DNA from: Drosophila persimilis
Taxonomy: Eukaryota > Arthropoda > Insecta > Diptera > Drosophilidae
Assembly (NCBI RefSeq): GCF_003286085.1
Contig: NW_020825340.1
Location: forward strand, 1,178,001 to 1,242,000
Direction of reading: 5' to 3'
Length of the DNA: 64,000 nt
The position numbers and the translations under genes are program-made. The number at the start of each line of letters is the position of its first letter. Position 1 is the first letter of the stretch. The notes under the pieces are model-generated. The model saw only the letters and a list, made by a program, of their open reading frames with translations, was not told the DNA's origin and did no database searches. Positions 1 through 13,095 of this stretch are shown here, one piece after another.

Positions 1-2855
1 GAGCTATAACCCACCGTGACGTACCCACGATTGTTCCTCCATCTGGTTGTTCCACTCTGAGTTTGCCAATGAAGCAGCATAGTGGCTTCAAATCAAGTTT
101 CTTTATTTTTATGGGCCAATATCGTCAACTGGACAGATCATATCGCTTTCACTTATTGGCGGATACATACATATGTATTTAGATACGCTTGGAAATCAGA
201 CAGAACTTCAGACATAGGTCGAGCAATTGACAATTGGCATGACTGTATGACTTATTATAATAATCATTTGTCATGCCTTGACAGCGAAAAGATTTCGTCG
301 TGATGGGCTTCAAAGATTCGGGCTAGACTGGAGATCTGTTCCGATGCCATGACTGGTCAAACCGAAACCAGCCTCCGCCATGATCGCCGAATTCTGTTCA
401 GTCATTTAAGCCAGTCCGCCACTCAACGCGAGCCTTAATTTATTCTAATTAGCAAAGCTGCCCCGTCGATGGGATGGTGACAGTTGCTGGGGCACATCCA
501 CATGTGCCTATAATAGATCCGTGCTGGATCTTGCAGATGCCATATCATCGCTTCTGTGTTCATTTGCAATCGCGGCTCGGACCTGACCTGCATTGTACTC
601 TCGGTCAGTCAGTCAGTCCCAACGTAGATATGGCGTAATATAAGTCAATGCCAGATTCGGTCCTATCGATGATAATGGTGCAAAGGAGATATATATATAC
701 TATAGCTGGCGGTCGTAAATACAGCTCGGCGAGAATGCATCAAATCAATGGAATTAGTATGCATATTTAAAGCAAGTTTTTCCAAACAACTGTAAAGCTG
801 CCATAGGAACGATTCGGTTCGATTGACGAATGGAACAAATTATTCATATTGTTTATTGGTGTTTCAGATGGAAATGGGCGTGTTGTGTACTTTGCCCAGA
901 ATATTCCTCCCAGGAAGTAGTGGCAGATTATTGTTTAGTCGGTGAGAGGGTGAGGTTATCGGTGAGGGCATTGTACGGCTGCTCCCGCATTTCCATTTTC
1001 AATGTCAATGTCTCACAGAGATTATTAATAGTAGAGAATAGTATTTCGACGTATTTCTTTAGATGATCTATTGAAGAGTTCCTATTGGAGACTGCGGAAA
1101 TCCTGGAACCCTGGTGCTGTTTTTGGCAATTAGAGAAGCAGCCAGCAGCAAGCGGCTCTACTAACCCAGTTCTTGGCACTCGTGGAGCTTTTTCACGCCG
1201 CCCAATTAACATTCGAGGCGCAACCGATTTTACCGTTCGAGTACGGATTTAAGAAGGTCAGTGACAAGACACCGTCCGCTGCCGCTAAGCCTATTATCAG
1301 CTCGTGTTTTTCAGAGGCAGAGCCTACATATCAATTAGTCCCCAGATCACTTCTGTTTGCCGCATTGCGATGTCCGAGTTCTGGGCACGCGCAGCCGGCA
1401 AAAGTTATTTTCAGCAGAACAGTCCTCCACGCGTGGGCTTCTTACGGCTTGGATGTCGACCACCCTCGATCCGCCCTTCCGCTTCCCCTTCCAGCGACTC
1501 TACGTGAGTTACATAATGAGGCGTGCAAAAGATTGCGGATCTGACTAAGCGGCTGGGAGAGCACTCCACTCGGGTTGAAGTCGGGACACCGACACCTTTC
1601 AGCCTTGGATTTTGCTTTCTGATTTGCACTGCAGTTTGCGTTGAAAGCGAAAAAGCGCCTTGAACGAAAACAATTCTTTAATTGCCAGAACAAATCTTGG
1701 ACACTGGCGGCATTCGCCAATTCCAGATCCGCTAATTGATGCGATAATTAACACAATTTCATTAGAATGACAATCGCGTCTGTCTGTCAGATGTTGTGGG
1801 ACTTGGAATGCAGCACACACATATCCAATAACACTCGTAACGGCGGGATCTGTCGGTCTCGCTTGATTCCCTGAAATCTGCGTTGCGATCTGCGATGTGA
1901 TGTGGGTCCCTATTCCACTCTGAGTCACCCGCTCACACTATGGCAGGCTTCAAGGTTAGCTCGTCAACTCAGCTGAGACAACCCTTTGCTCAATATAAAG
2001 GGAATCTAGTGGGGCTCGATCGAGTCGGCTGCCTCGCCCACCCGTCAGTGGCCTGCTGTTTGCCAGTGACTGTGACAAGCGCTATTTAACAATAACCATC
2101 CATAGGATCCCTAGCATCCATCGCACTTAGTCGCACACTAATTAGTATACTCGGCAGGTGATTCATGGGAACTCGCCCTAAATGGGGGGCGGTGCTACAT
2201 CTAGATACCTGAGCCTTGACCGCACTGCACATGTGCACAGACGGAACACAAACTGATGTATCTATGCACATGTAACCGCTTAATATAGTATTTATCGATT
2301 CAAAGTCACTCCATGCAAGGTTCAAGTTCAGTAATTGGTTCAAACCTCCATAGTTCCCCTGTACTCGTACGTACGTATGTGTTTGATCGGACTTAGCTAA
2401 AATCATGTAATGGATAAATATAGATCGCCAGATAAACGACCATCACCTGCTAATTGAATGCTCCAGCTGGTGTACGTGTATGCGAGATGGCAGCATGGAA
2501 TGGAGTCGCTGCGAGGGCACTGGCATGCACTCCCTCAGTAAATCTCTCAACCCCGTGGCCCGGATGTGACCGGACATTGACTCGCAGCGGCAAACCCGGA
2601 ACCCAACATTACCCCTGGGGCAACGCGGGCGGCGTGGGGCAGGCTGTGCGCACAGGTCGTCCGAATCGAGGAAAAGCGCAGGCTGCTCGCCTCCCGGTCG
2701 CGGAACAAAACATGTCCAAAGCTAACCAAAAGCAACGACCGGCGACGCTGGTTTTTGGAGGGGAAAATTATTCAATCAATGTTGGGCAATTTTCGCTTTT
2801 CACCGAGCGTCAACATAATGTTGTTGCAGCTGTTGTTGTTGCTGTTGTTGTGGTA

Positions 2856-2888
<33 letters not shown>

Positions 2889-5266
2889 GTTGTCGTTGCA
2901 ATTGTTGCCGTTGACGATGGCGATGTGATGATATGATGATGTGGATGACGGTGTTGTCGCCATAGTTGGTCGGGCAACTGCGATAGTGTCTCCATTAATG
3001 CGGGGCCCATTGAGGAAGTGGAGCGGCAGTGTATCTGCACTTATAAATTAATCACGTACAGTGAACGGTCGTGGGAATGAACACTCGGCTACATGGAAGC
3101 TGCTTGCCCCTAATCAGAAAGCGTGTGGTACACCATATCGAGCGTGCACCGTATGCCCACACAAGTACAGTGCTTCAGCAAGTAGGCGTGAAGATAAATA
3201 CTTTTCAGAAACACTTTTAGGCGCTGATATGCTACGTATTTACAAGTACGAGTACGCAATTGTATCCGATAGTTTGTTATTGTATTCCATGTATTCCTCA
3301 TGACGACAACTTCGGCAGCATCGACATCGACGTCGCACTTCGTTTGAGTTGCACATTGCACACATGGCGTATGAGTAATAATTAATCATTAGTTGTACTT
3401 GAGTTTGACTCCGCAACGCGACAAGGAAGCCGCCATCGGCCAGCCAGCACTAAATCAGTCTTTGGGCAGTTGTTGCACAAGCATTTCCCCTTTCGGCTTG
3501 AGGCATTCCGAATTGATTACATAGACATATTGCCGATTCGGATTCGGATTTATCCCAGCAAATCAATTGCAATCATTGCAAATGTGCACTTCCAGGGGGC
3601 TTGTGCTTGGCGCTTTGCTTTTGTTGTGTCATTTGTCAAGAGGAATTGCCCACGGAGACAGGCTGGATGTCTATCCTCATCTTGCAGACGCCTTAGATAC
3701 GTTCTAGCGACTTTTTAAGCAAAAATAAGTACAGCCAGAGCGTCACAACTAATAAATATACAGTTGTACTTCCATAAGTCGAACCGCTATGATCCAAATT
3801 TAGACTTCGACTTGAAGAGTTGGACGTGATGTCCTCTCTAAACTCTGTTGCCACCCGTTTTCGAACGAAATATAGTCTTCTTATTTCAATTAATTGCATT
3901 CCTATTTTATGATCTTTGAAGAGATTTTTATGGAAATTTGACAATCACCGTTTGACGAATGAACCAAGACATTTACCAGATCATAGGTCATCCGGTCAGT
4001 GCGCAACGGGCACCTAAGTAATCGCAACGACAAACTCAGTGATAGTATAAGCAATAGATCGACAAAGAAAGATTCACAATCGTGAAGCCTTAAGTGCCGT
4101 CTGGGCCTGGATTAATCTCCTCCTATATGTGCTCAAAAAGTTCAGCCTTGAGAAGTGGTCAACTTCCAGCCCACTGCACTTGCACTTGCACTTGCACTTT
4201 CATTTAGTTTGGGTTTCGTTTTCTATCTAAAGCGAATTGTGTAAAGAACTTGAGGCTCTGCCAAGTGGATCGCATAATTCAATTCAATTTAATTCCATTT
4301 CATTTTCAATTGCAATTTGCGTTCGATCTGTGTCAATGGCAGGCGGGGAAAGAGGTACCATGCCGGACTCTGTCCGTACCGCAGTTTGAACTTGTGGAAT
4401 GAGGAAACCAGTTGCAGGGGCCCGGCCCCAGAACGTAAACTGTTTCAGCGGACAGCGGACAGCGGACAGCGTCTAGTTACATTTTTTTAATTAATAGCAA
4501 TAAAAAAAATGTGGTCCGTTGTGCAACGGACATTAGATGGAGACCGAAAGAGACCAAAAGGCCGAAAATCGCTCGCTCAGACTCAGTGGCCGTTTGTCCG
4601 TATAATTATGGGCCAGTTAGCGCTTGGCCAGAAACTACTTGCGACAGCCCCTGCAGGCAGGGGCAAAGGCAGCGCAGCTGTTACACGTCGAAGATGAAAA
4701 CATTGCACAGAGCAAATAAAACCAAACACCGAATAAAAAACAAACCACCAAAGTCCACGCTGACGTGAGCAAATAGAAAAGGTTTCTACATCCACACAAC
4801 ACACACATTTCGTGCCAACTCTGTAGCTCTTTGGAGTGGTGTTACTTTATGGATAGACAGTTAACATTGGACTCGGATGGAGTCGCAATGCTTGCGACAT
4901 GGAGTGAAGGACTCCATTCTACCATTATGCATTGCTATAAATTGCACATTTATGAACAGGTCTCTGTGGAGCAGGGCCATGCCACTCAGCAGGGACAGAT
5001 TTGGTAAGTCTTTCTGGCCGTTTCAGCATTTATTCAGTGTCTCGCAATCTTGAACAATTACTGCCACATTGAACACATTCTTCCAGTTTACAAGGGACGT
5101 ATCTTTCAATGTCAAGGCCTGTTTAATCTCCAATGTGGTCTGATAGAGAAAACGGCCCTTTAAATATGGAACTTAATCTCACAACTTTATAGTACTTAAG
5201 CGAATGGGGAGGTAAAGTGCTAGACTCTATAGAGATGTACTAGGAATAGTGAATTGGAATACTCAC
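1..5266. other. Non-coding stretch, probably intron of the ABCG-type gene
   Basis: I find no convincing coding exon here on either strand. The ORFs are short, low in coding character, and lack paired splice sites. The minus-strand donor at 5266 belongs to the ABCG first coding exon, so at least part of this stretch should be its first intron. No Walker A or ABC signature exon is visible, so the intron probably runs past the left edge. The stretch contains simple repeats: a GTT/GCT run near 2820-2890, tandem CACTTG near 4174-4200 and GCGGACA near 4450-4470. Confidence 0.5.
2818..2888. repeat. GTT/GCT trinucleotide microsatellite
   Basis: Interrupted run of GTT followed by about eight uninterrupted GCT units, equivalent to CAA/CAG on the other strand. 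The derived polyA/polyV and polyS/polyQ ORFs are by-products; there is no flanking coding exon. Confidence 0.85.
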
Positions 5267-5357
5267 AGAAATTGGTCCGCTCCTTGACCGTGTAGAAGAC
5301 ATCTTGGAATTCCACATCTTTGGACTGCCTGGCGAGGAGGGTGCGCGCCTGATCCAT
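5267..5357 (-). CDS. First coding exon of an ABCG (White-type) half transporter, partial gene
   Basis: The minus strand opens with ATG at 5357 and reads MDQARTLLARQ, then VEFQDVFYTVKERTNF, ending at a consensus GTGAGT donor at 5266. This opening, with an aromatic-rich VEF.D..YTVK strand, is what precedes the Walker A region in insect ABCG half transporters, which export lipids, sterols or other hydrophobic cargo as dimers in membranes. The nucleotide-binding domain itself is not in view: the next exon must lie left of the window. The exon is 91 nt, so the intron is phase 1. Family assignment rests on one short exon, so the specific member cannot be named. A chance ORF is unlikely because the start, frame and donor agree. 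Confidence 0.6.
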
Positions 5358-8300
5358 GGCTTTTGAATTTCGAATTGATTCGTTTATTGTTATTTAATTC
5401 CTCCTTGGGACACGCATATACATTTATTCATAGATATACGCCGTTGGTGGTACGGTGTGGGTCTGGCTTCTCGGATCTGATGGATCTGATGGCTCTGATT
5501 TATGCTCCACTCGCTCGAAGGCGTCTAGGAACGTGCCGAGCCTTCCGAATGTGTCATTACCTACCGCACCAAAGTGGGACTTGGAATGGGAATGGGTATG
5601 GGAATGGATCTGATCGGATCGGATCGGATCGGCTGTATTTCTTATGAGTGCTGTTATGGTTTATTGTTGTTCAAGTGTTACTCCTCTTTCTCTCCCTCTC
5701 TCTCTATGTCTCTCTCGTTCTCTGTTTGTGGTCTCTGTCTTTGTCTTTGCTTCCCTTTATGCGTTTCTGGCACGCATTCTTCCAGATTTATTGCTCGTTT
5801 TGTTTTGATCTCTCTCTACCTTGTTTCTTTTTTTATCGCTCTTTTTGTTGTCGTCGGCGTGTGCGTCGATTACGCGCTGAAAATAAAAATTAATCATTAT
5901 AGATTTTGATAAAAATAAGAAGCGTAGCACCCATAACAGTAATGGTATTCCACAAAGCGATTTGGGTTAGCTTTAGACTTATAGGATCAGCTGTTACGTA
6001 TGCCAGGTAGATGTTTTCCGGAAAACAACCAGAGATTCGCATTCGATACAAAAATAGTTCCAAGTCGTCTCTGCTCATTGGGGGGAATCCCCTTTATCCT
6101 TTATACATATGTATATGTAACAGGGATCGGCAAGGCCCTATCTTATGTGCATGCTGTCTTCGAACACAAACGCAAACAGAACATGTGCCGGCCTCTGGTA
6201 TATACTATGGAACAAATCTTTTCGGAATTCCATTAATAGCAGCAAGGATCCGTGGGACTTATCAGAACTGATTCGTACCCGCTGATGACCCTGATTTCTT
6301 TAGCCCCAAGTTCACATCTGGCCATGTGTGTGTGCAGGCTGGTCGAACATTTCTTGCCGCCTTATCAGCCGGAGACAACTACGGAGCGGGAGCGACCAAG
6401 AACGGCATTCGGAATATCACCTATGTATGCCTACGCTTACTCATTGCCCGAGCCGTAAGTGTCGGTTGGGGGGAAAGTCTATGGCCGATCAGCTGCCGGG
6501 CACACTTTTACCACTCGTACAGCCGTAAATAAGTATTGTTACTTAGCTGCTTAGAAAGAAAGATTATTGGTAGACCACGAACTTCACGAAAGCTTCATTA
6601 AGACCTGTTTACATTGTATGAAATTTATTCATAGATTACGCAAATGCCAATTATATATTAAGAGACGTTTTTGTAAAGCAATTCATTTATTCCTACATCA
6701 AACAATTTACCCCATCGCTACTCGATGCTGGCATTGTGAATAATTAAACCAATTGAAACTCTACAGTGTACGATTAAATGTTAATGAATGCCACAGCAAA
6801 CCTGCTGGAAATCGACAATATTTATTCCATTTTTACTGAGATACCATCAGGAATAATCCGCGAAAGGATTGTAAATGCCAATCAGCAGATGCTGCAGCGG
6901 GCATAACATTTCCCCTTTCTTTGGTTCGGGTCGTAAGCCGTCCCTTCATTAGCAAAATGAAACAGTCCGACTCGAACCGATCGAAACGGGTTTTTTACAC
7001 TGAAAGCTCTCATTGGAATTCCCTAAGGACCAATATCGCATCGCCGTGGAGTGGATAAAAGACTGCCGCACAGTCGATTCCTCCAAATAGAAACGCACGA
7101 GACGAACACATATTTGCATTGTATGTATTGTTGAGTTACAGATAAATCCATTTATCAAGCTGAGGGACAGATCACGACTGTTCCGCTACTGGGTTTGGTT
7201 CGAGATGCTGTGTACTTATCGCAGAGATCGATCACGTTTTCCCGTCACAGTTTCCAGTCGTTCCGCCCGAAGGTGATTATAACATAAGCACACAACTAAC
7301 TGAAGTGTATTTACGATTTCATTCTATTAGCATTTTTTCACGCTTCCGACTTTGGAGATAAGATCGCTACAAAGTAAAATTAATGAATCAAAGGCTCTCC
7401 TTCCAAGTCGTGTGGGTTCTGGACAACAATAAATGTACAATCAGATGTAAATAAATATCGGTAGCTTCGTCGCCTCATGCCCTGAACCTACTAAAATCGT
7501 AACGCAGGTAGACGTGGTCTTAAGTCGGAGATGTTTTCCATTTTATTTGCCGACCAAATGTATTTGGCGGCGTCTGATTCTGCAAAGTCACCTGGCGCCG
7601 GCTGGCTTGAAAACAAAAGCACCGTCTGGTCTGAGTCAAGAACCCAAACCCGTTCTGGTTTCTGGAGACGAAGCCTCTCAACACCGAATTACATTGGGAC
7701 CTGGGGCCTCCCCAGGCCTCCTTCCCTCCCCGCCACGGAGACTAAGCAGCAAAAGCAATGTGCAACCACAGAGCGACTCTCAACGAGGAAATACACGGTG
7801 TGACGATTGATTTGGCTTCTTGATAGAATGGATAATTGAATGTTTATATATGTATACACTCCCCTTCCTAATCATGCTCAGCGGCTAATGCTAATTTTTG
7901 GTATGGTCTGGGCCTGCGATTCTCAATTCTGTGTCGGCCAGTCTGTGACGTCAGGTCAAGTCAGCCAATCATCGATTTGGCGAGTGTCTTGACCCCCGAC
8001 AACTTGTTTAGCATACAGAAAAAGTATCTAATTCTCGACTCCACAATACTACGAGTGTCTCACGAGGAAGAGAATACACAAAAACAATATGCACTGGTGA
8101 ATTATGGCAGATTTTTGGCAGATAATAAATCATCGTAGCATTCTGAGTGGTTTCAAAATCCCCCATTTCATGGAGTCATCAAATAGCCTTAGTCGGCGGT
8201 ACAGAAAATAGTCTGGAGTCGGATCACAAAGAGGAATGGACTGGTAAAATGTTGAATTCTAATTAAGATGGATAATTTGCATAAAATGTCAATACTTTTC

Positions 8301-10600
8301 AAGGTTTTGTTTTGAAATACATATTATGATAAACATTCAAATTCGGAGGGTTACTGATTGGCAGCAGATATTTAATAATTCTAAAGAAAACGATTTGCAT
8401 TTCTCGTATTCCAACTATATGGAATTTCAGTCAGCCGTTTTTGATATCATTAAAAACATAAAACATGTACATATATATATCCTTACATATCCGTACATAC
8501 ACATACATATCTTCCATCTTCCCGTCAAAAGTATTTGAATTTGAACTAATCGATCGGGTTTGGGCATAGCTGACTGAATGAACCGGTTTAATTAAAAATA
8601 TTCTGTTTCTCAGACTAATATGGTTACACGTGTACATATGTACATGACTTGTATTCAGATGCACATGCATCGCACTTCAGCGCCGACAATTACGAGGTAC
8701 GCATTCCAATCCCTCCCGACAGTAGGCGCGTCAGGTACCATCCGTCCAGTAAGGCAGATGTGCCGATAAATGCATCCACAAAGAGACAAGGGGCACAATG
8801 ACCAGATCTGGGTCTGCATGTGCAACACCTCCCACCCCCCAACAGAGGTGCGTTTGAGTGTCTTTAGAGCGTCATGGGTCAGTGACGAAAAATCAATGGG
8901 CGAACATCCTCGCGGAGAAGCACTTTCGTGTACACGTGTGCAATAATTACTCCCATAAAGATAAAGGGCGCCGTTTAAAATTGTAATGCAGCCATGTCGA
9001 CAAAGAGGAATGAATTCACTTTGCATTTAATTGCAGGTAATTTTCAATTAACCAGACGTCATAAAATGATACTCGTACTATCTCGTTGATGCGACGTTCA
9101 ATCTGAAGCTTTGACAGTAAATGTCGATCAATCACGAGCCGAGATCGGCTCTAATTTCCCACACGACCTAAGTACATATCTGATTCGGCTCGACTTTTGA
9201 ATAATAATAATATTACTATGATGTTGCTTAACTTTCGAGCGAATGCAGATTCTTGGGTCCTATCAATTATTTGGAATTTCCTTTTGCGGTAATCGGTAAG
9301 TACACATGTATGTTCCCCGAATTCATGACGAGATATGGCAATATATATATGTTTAGTCTTCAATGTATATTTAGATAAGAGAATGACGAAGTTGCAGCAA
9401 GTACTTCTTGTTGCAATGTCTACTCCCTTGCAATGCCATGATAAATTCCCAGGCAAGCTCCACCTTAACTTCCTCCAAAACAAAACAAAAACACAAAAAA
9501 AAACCTGCAAAACTTTCCCCGTAAAAATACGCAAATTGATTTGGTTGTCGGGCATTGTATATTGCTTTGATAAAATTGATTTTTTTCTCAGGTTCACTTC
9601 TTACATTCAATTTATTTCTGCGCCTTTGTTTCTTTCGCTGCGACGAGTTAGCTTGAGCTTGAGGCAGGGCAGCCGGAGGATAAGCGACGCGACTTCGATG
9701 GGTAGACGGAAACGCGACCTCACTGGGCGGCGGATTGGGGACTACTGGCAGTTCAAATTAAAAGTACCAGCGACAGACTCACTTCGCAGCGGTTTGGCAT
9801 TTTGTATACATACATATGTACACATTCAAGTGATTCGTTGGTGTGCTTCTGGGGGAAGATCAGGGACTGGAGTAGCTCCAACGCATAGACTGGGGGGCTT
9901 GTCGCGCACTCACAGCCAGGCGGATCTGAACGGATAGAGAACGCACAAAAGGTACGAGTGCATACGCGTATACGTAATATAGGGGCATATATTGAAAATA
10001 TTTTGCATATGTATACATTGTATTTATTCAAACTTCAAACTCTAATCTCTAAACTTTAATTGTGTGATTATTTAAAATTGATCATCTCGCCGCTAGTGCA
10101 ACTATAGTAGTTTTGCGAACATATAATGTATTAATAATTAATTCATGATGTAGAAACAAGGTACCGTTTTACCTTTCCAATATACATTCTCCTGAGAACA
10201 GAGCCTTACCTTGCTTTTCTGAATAGATTGAACCATATATTGCCTTACACCAGACTTCAAAAACAATCTACACTGCAAGACAAAGATAGCAAGTACTAAT
10301 AGACGAAGAGCTGTGGATGTTTACCAACACGCAGAGCTTTCTTAGACCAGCCAACTTGTACTTCCAAGGTAAGGTTGTACCGTTTATTACCCGCTCCGCT
10401 GCTACCAGATCGAATAAAAAGCCAAATTATAGCAGCTTTCCCAATAAGTTTCTTATATCTGGTCTCAATTCCTCAACTTGAAGAAGATGATGAATATGAC
10501 GATAAAAGCTTAATGGTGCTTGAACGTGTAGATGCCTCCCAATTCCGCCAGTGTTGGCAAACGAGCAAACTCAGCATTTTTTAATACTGATGTTTAAATT
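5358..10600. other. Intergenic or upstream regulatory DNA
   Basis: This lies upstream of the ABCG first coding exon. It contains GGATC/GGAATG short tandem runs (about 5578-5633), a CT-rich tract (about 5685-5830), AT-rich unique DNA, and scattered TATG/CATA microsatellites. The longest ORF (9335-9937, plus) has no recognisable domain or codon bias and spans A-rich low-complexity sequence. Apart from the candidate exon listed at 6338-6458, I see nothing I can support. Confidence 0.5.
6338..6458 (+). other. Candidate isolated exon, unknown
   Basis: A good acceptor (GTGTGCAG, ending 6337) precedes a segment open as ...LVEHFLPPYQPETTTERERP... ending in TAA at 6456. The sequence around the stop (GAGCCGTAAGT) is also a consensus donor, so the segment could be an internal exon in another phase or a terminal exon. 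No upstream partner exon is obvious. It resembles no family I recognise. Chance occurrence is quite possible. Confidence 0.2.
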
Positions 10601-10606
10601 TGAATA

Positions 10607-10991
10607 ATGCCGGTTACCTTTGAGGGCGCCGACATAAATTTATTTGATTTACTGGAAAGATTTGAAATCCATGTCATTGGTTGCATCCGAGACGAAGTAA
10701 GGCATTCAATTTATCATCTGGAACCCCGATTTCGATTGAGTTTTCTTCAAGTTGAGAGCGTCAAATAACTTTATTGGCTATTCGCTTTAGCGAATAAGTT
10801 TCTTGTCACGCCACCAGGTGAGGACAGCCGTTCATAGTACCAAGTTCATTGTATGTGTATGTGTATGTGTATGTGTATGCATGTATGTACAAAATAATTA
10901 CTAAAATACAATTCTCTTTCAGTGTGGGACGTCTGCGCTTGGAGGGATCGCGGGCACAGCTGATTTCTTGACTAGGGAGAGGAGTAGCTAG
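10607..10991 (+). other. Candidate two-exon small ORF, unknown
   Basis: ATG at 10607 begins a 30-codon exon (MPVTFEGADINLFDLLERF...) that ends exactly at a GTAAGG donor after 10696. A strong acceptor (TTCTCTTTCAG) ends at 10922. The in-frame continuation 10923-10991 reads CGTSALGGIAG... and stops at TAG, giving 52 residues. The intron (about 226 nt) contains a TGTATG microsatellite. Splice sites and frame agree, but there is no recognised family and no clear promoter, so it may be chance or a decayed gene. Confidence 0.2.
10853..10886. repeat. (TGTATG)n microsatellite
   Basis: Short tandem run of TGTATG units within the candidate intron described above. Confidence 0.8.
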
Positions 10992-11452
10992 GAGCTTTGA
11001 TTTGTGGAAGGAACTGCAACTGCACCTTCAACTACCTTCAACCGACACTGAGTGCCACTACGATATCTGACAGCACTGCGCCTTTCTAGCCATGCTCTGG
11101 CCCTCCCAATGTGTCTGCAAATATATAGATGAAAGATGGTGAGTGGTGCTGACGGTCTACGGGGTTAGCAAATGAAATACGTATGCATTTATAGGACTCT
11201 GAGTATATTTGTTTTTGCCCAGCCAGGTTCTTAGGCTAACAATCGGATTGCTTATTGCCATAGGTACGAGTACGAGTACGAGTTTAACAAGTGAGCGGTA
11301 CGAATTATAAACTGTAGCCAGTTGGCCGCGACTCTACAGATGATTTGTCTGTTGCTGTGTAAAAAAAAAAAACAAAACAAGAAACGAAGAATCAAATGAA
11401 AAATGGTTAAATAACAAGTTTTGTGTTAGCTTCAATGAACAAATACTTTTAG

Positions 11453-11599
11453 TGGGTTGGTTCGGCAACGTTTCTGAAATCGAGCCCGAAACCCGACTTC
11501 CAGCACAGCAAGAGTAGCCTGGAAGGGGCCATCGCCATCCTTTGCCAAGACACGCAGGTGCTGGTAGTCGAGTCTGCCCGGGAACGTGAGATACAGTGA
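11453..11599 (+). other. Candidate exon or gene remnant, unknown
   Basis: A possible acceptor (AATACTTTTAG) ends at 11452. It is followed by 48 open codons including KPDFQHSK and LEGAIAILCQDTQVLVVESA, then TGA. The amphipathic beta-strand-like composition (LCQDTQVLVVES) looks protein-derived rather than random. I do not recognise the family and cannot link it to a start exon. It could be the 3' exon of a small gene or a pseudogene fragment. Confidence 0.2.
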
Positions 11600-11678
11600 T
11601 CCTCAGGAATTCAAGGAATTTTTAAACCAATTATGCGGCGCTCACGTCAACTTTGTTCCTTTTGGTGGATTATATAGC

Positions 11679-11684
11679 TTTATT
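11679..11684 (-). terminator. Poly(A) signal AATAAA, thioesterase transcript
   Basis: The plus strand reads TTTATT here. This is the first AATAAA on the minus strand that I find downstream of the thioesterase stop codon, implying a 3' UTR of about 480 nt that would include the small ORF at 11751-11867. Confidence 0.5.
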
Positions 11685-11750
11685 AGTTTCAATTCAAATA
11701 CGCATATGTCCCAAATAATTAAACCGAAATAATTTAGCCGCCAAAGAATA

Positions 11751-11867
11751 TCAAAGAAATTGTTCTCTCATTTCCTCAACGCTCAGCAGCCCATCCAGAG
11801 GCGCCGGCAGCTGCAGGTTCTGGTTCTGCCACGCTAATTGCTTGTTCGACACAATGTATTTTGGCAT
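11751..11867 (-). CDS. 38-residue small ORF in probable 3' UTR of the thioesterase gene
   Basis: ATG at 11867 (context AACGAAATGCC, close to the fly start consensus) opens MPKYIVSNKQLAW, then QNLQLPAPLDGLLSVEEMRE, ending ...QFL and TGA at 11751. It is balanced in composition and has no signal peptide or transmembrane segment. It lies downstream of the last thioesterase exon on the same strand and before the first AATAAA on that strand, so it would sit in the same transcript as a second cistron unless it has its own promoter. I do not recognise a family. It could alternatively be an alternative 3' exon using the AG before AACCAG, but no pyrimidine tract supports that. Confidence 0.4.
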   Translation of the reverse strand: MPKYIVSNKQLAWQNQNLQLPAPLDGLLSVEEMREQFL

Positions 11868-12160
11868 TTCGTTTCTCTTTAAGTATAGCTACGCGTGTAC
11901 TTGTAGTGTGTATTGATTGATTGATTGCTTTCGAATTGATTTAGGTGCTAATTTCCATAACCGGGCTACGCTACAACCGTGTGAACTCTAAATATGTTGT
12001 ATAGTTCTCTGTGGGACTCTCTTACTGCGGTCGGTGTTCACTAAGTTTTAAATTATGTTCAGCTGCTTCGTGTAATTTCTTTTTCTGGATTTTGTTCCTG
12101 CTACGCAAGTGGAATGCAACGGGCGGGTTCAGGGGTCGTACGGTCTAAGTGCATTGGAAA

Positions 12161-13095
<935 letters not shown>

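Noticed and set aside
1986..2048. TATA-like AATATAAAG followed by a TCAGT initiator
   Set aside because: The spacing is too long (about 50 bp) and no coding exon follows on that strand.
2454..2936. 160-residue plus-strand ORF
   Set aside because: It ends in polyA/polyV from a trinucleotide repeat; the N-terminal part has no recognisable coding features.
9335..9937. 200-residue plus-strand ORF
   Set aside because: It includes A-rich low-complexity sequence and unbiased codon use; no splice sites or homology recognised.
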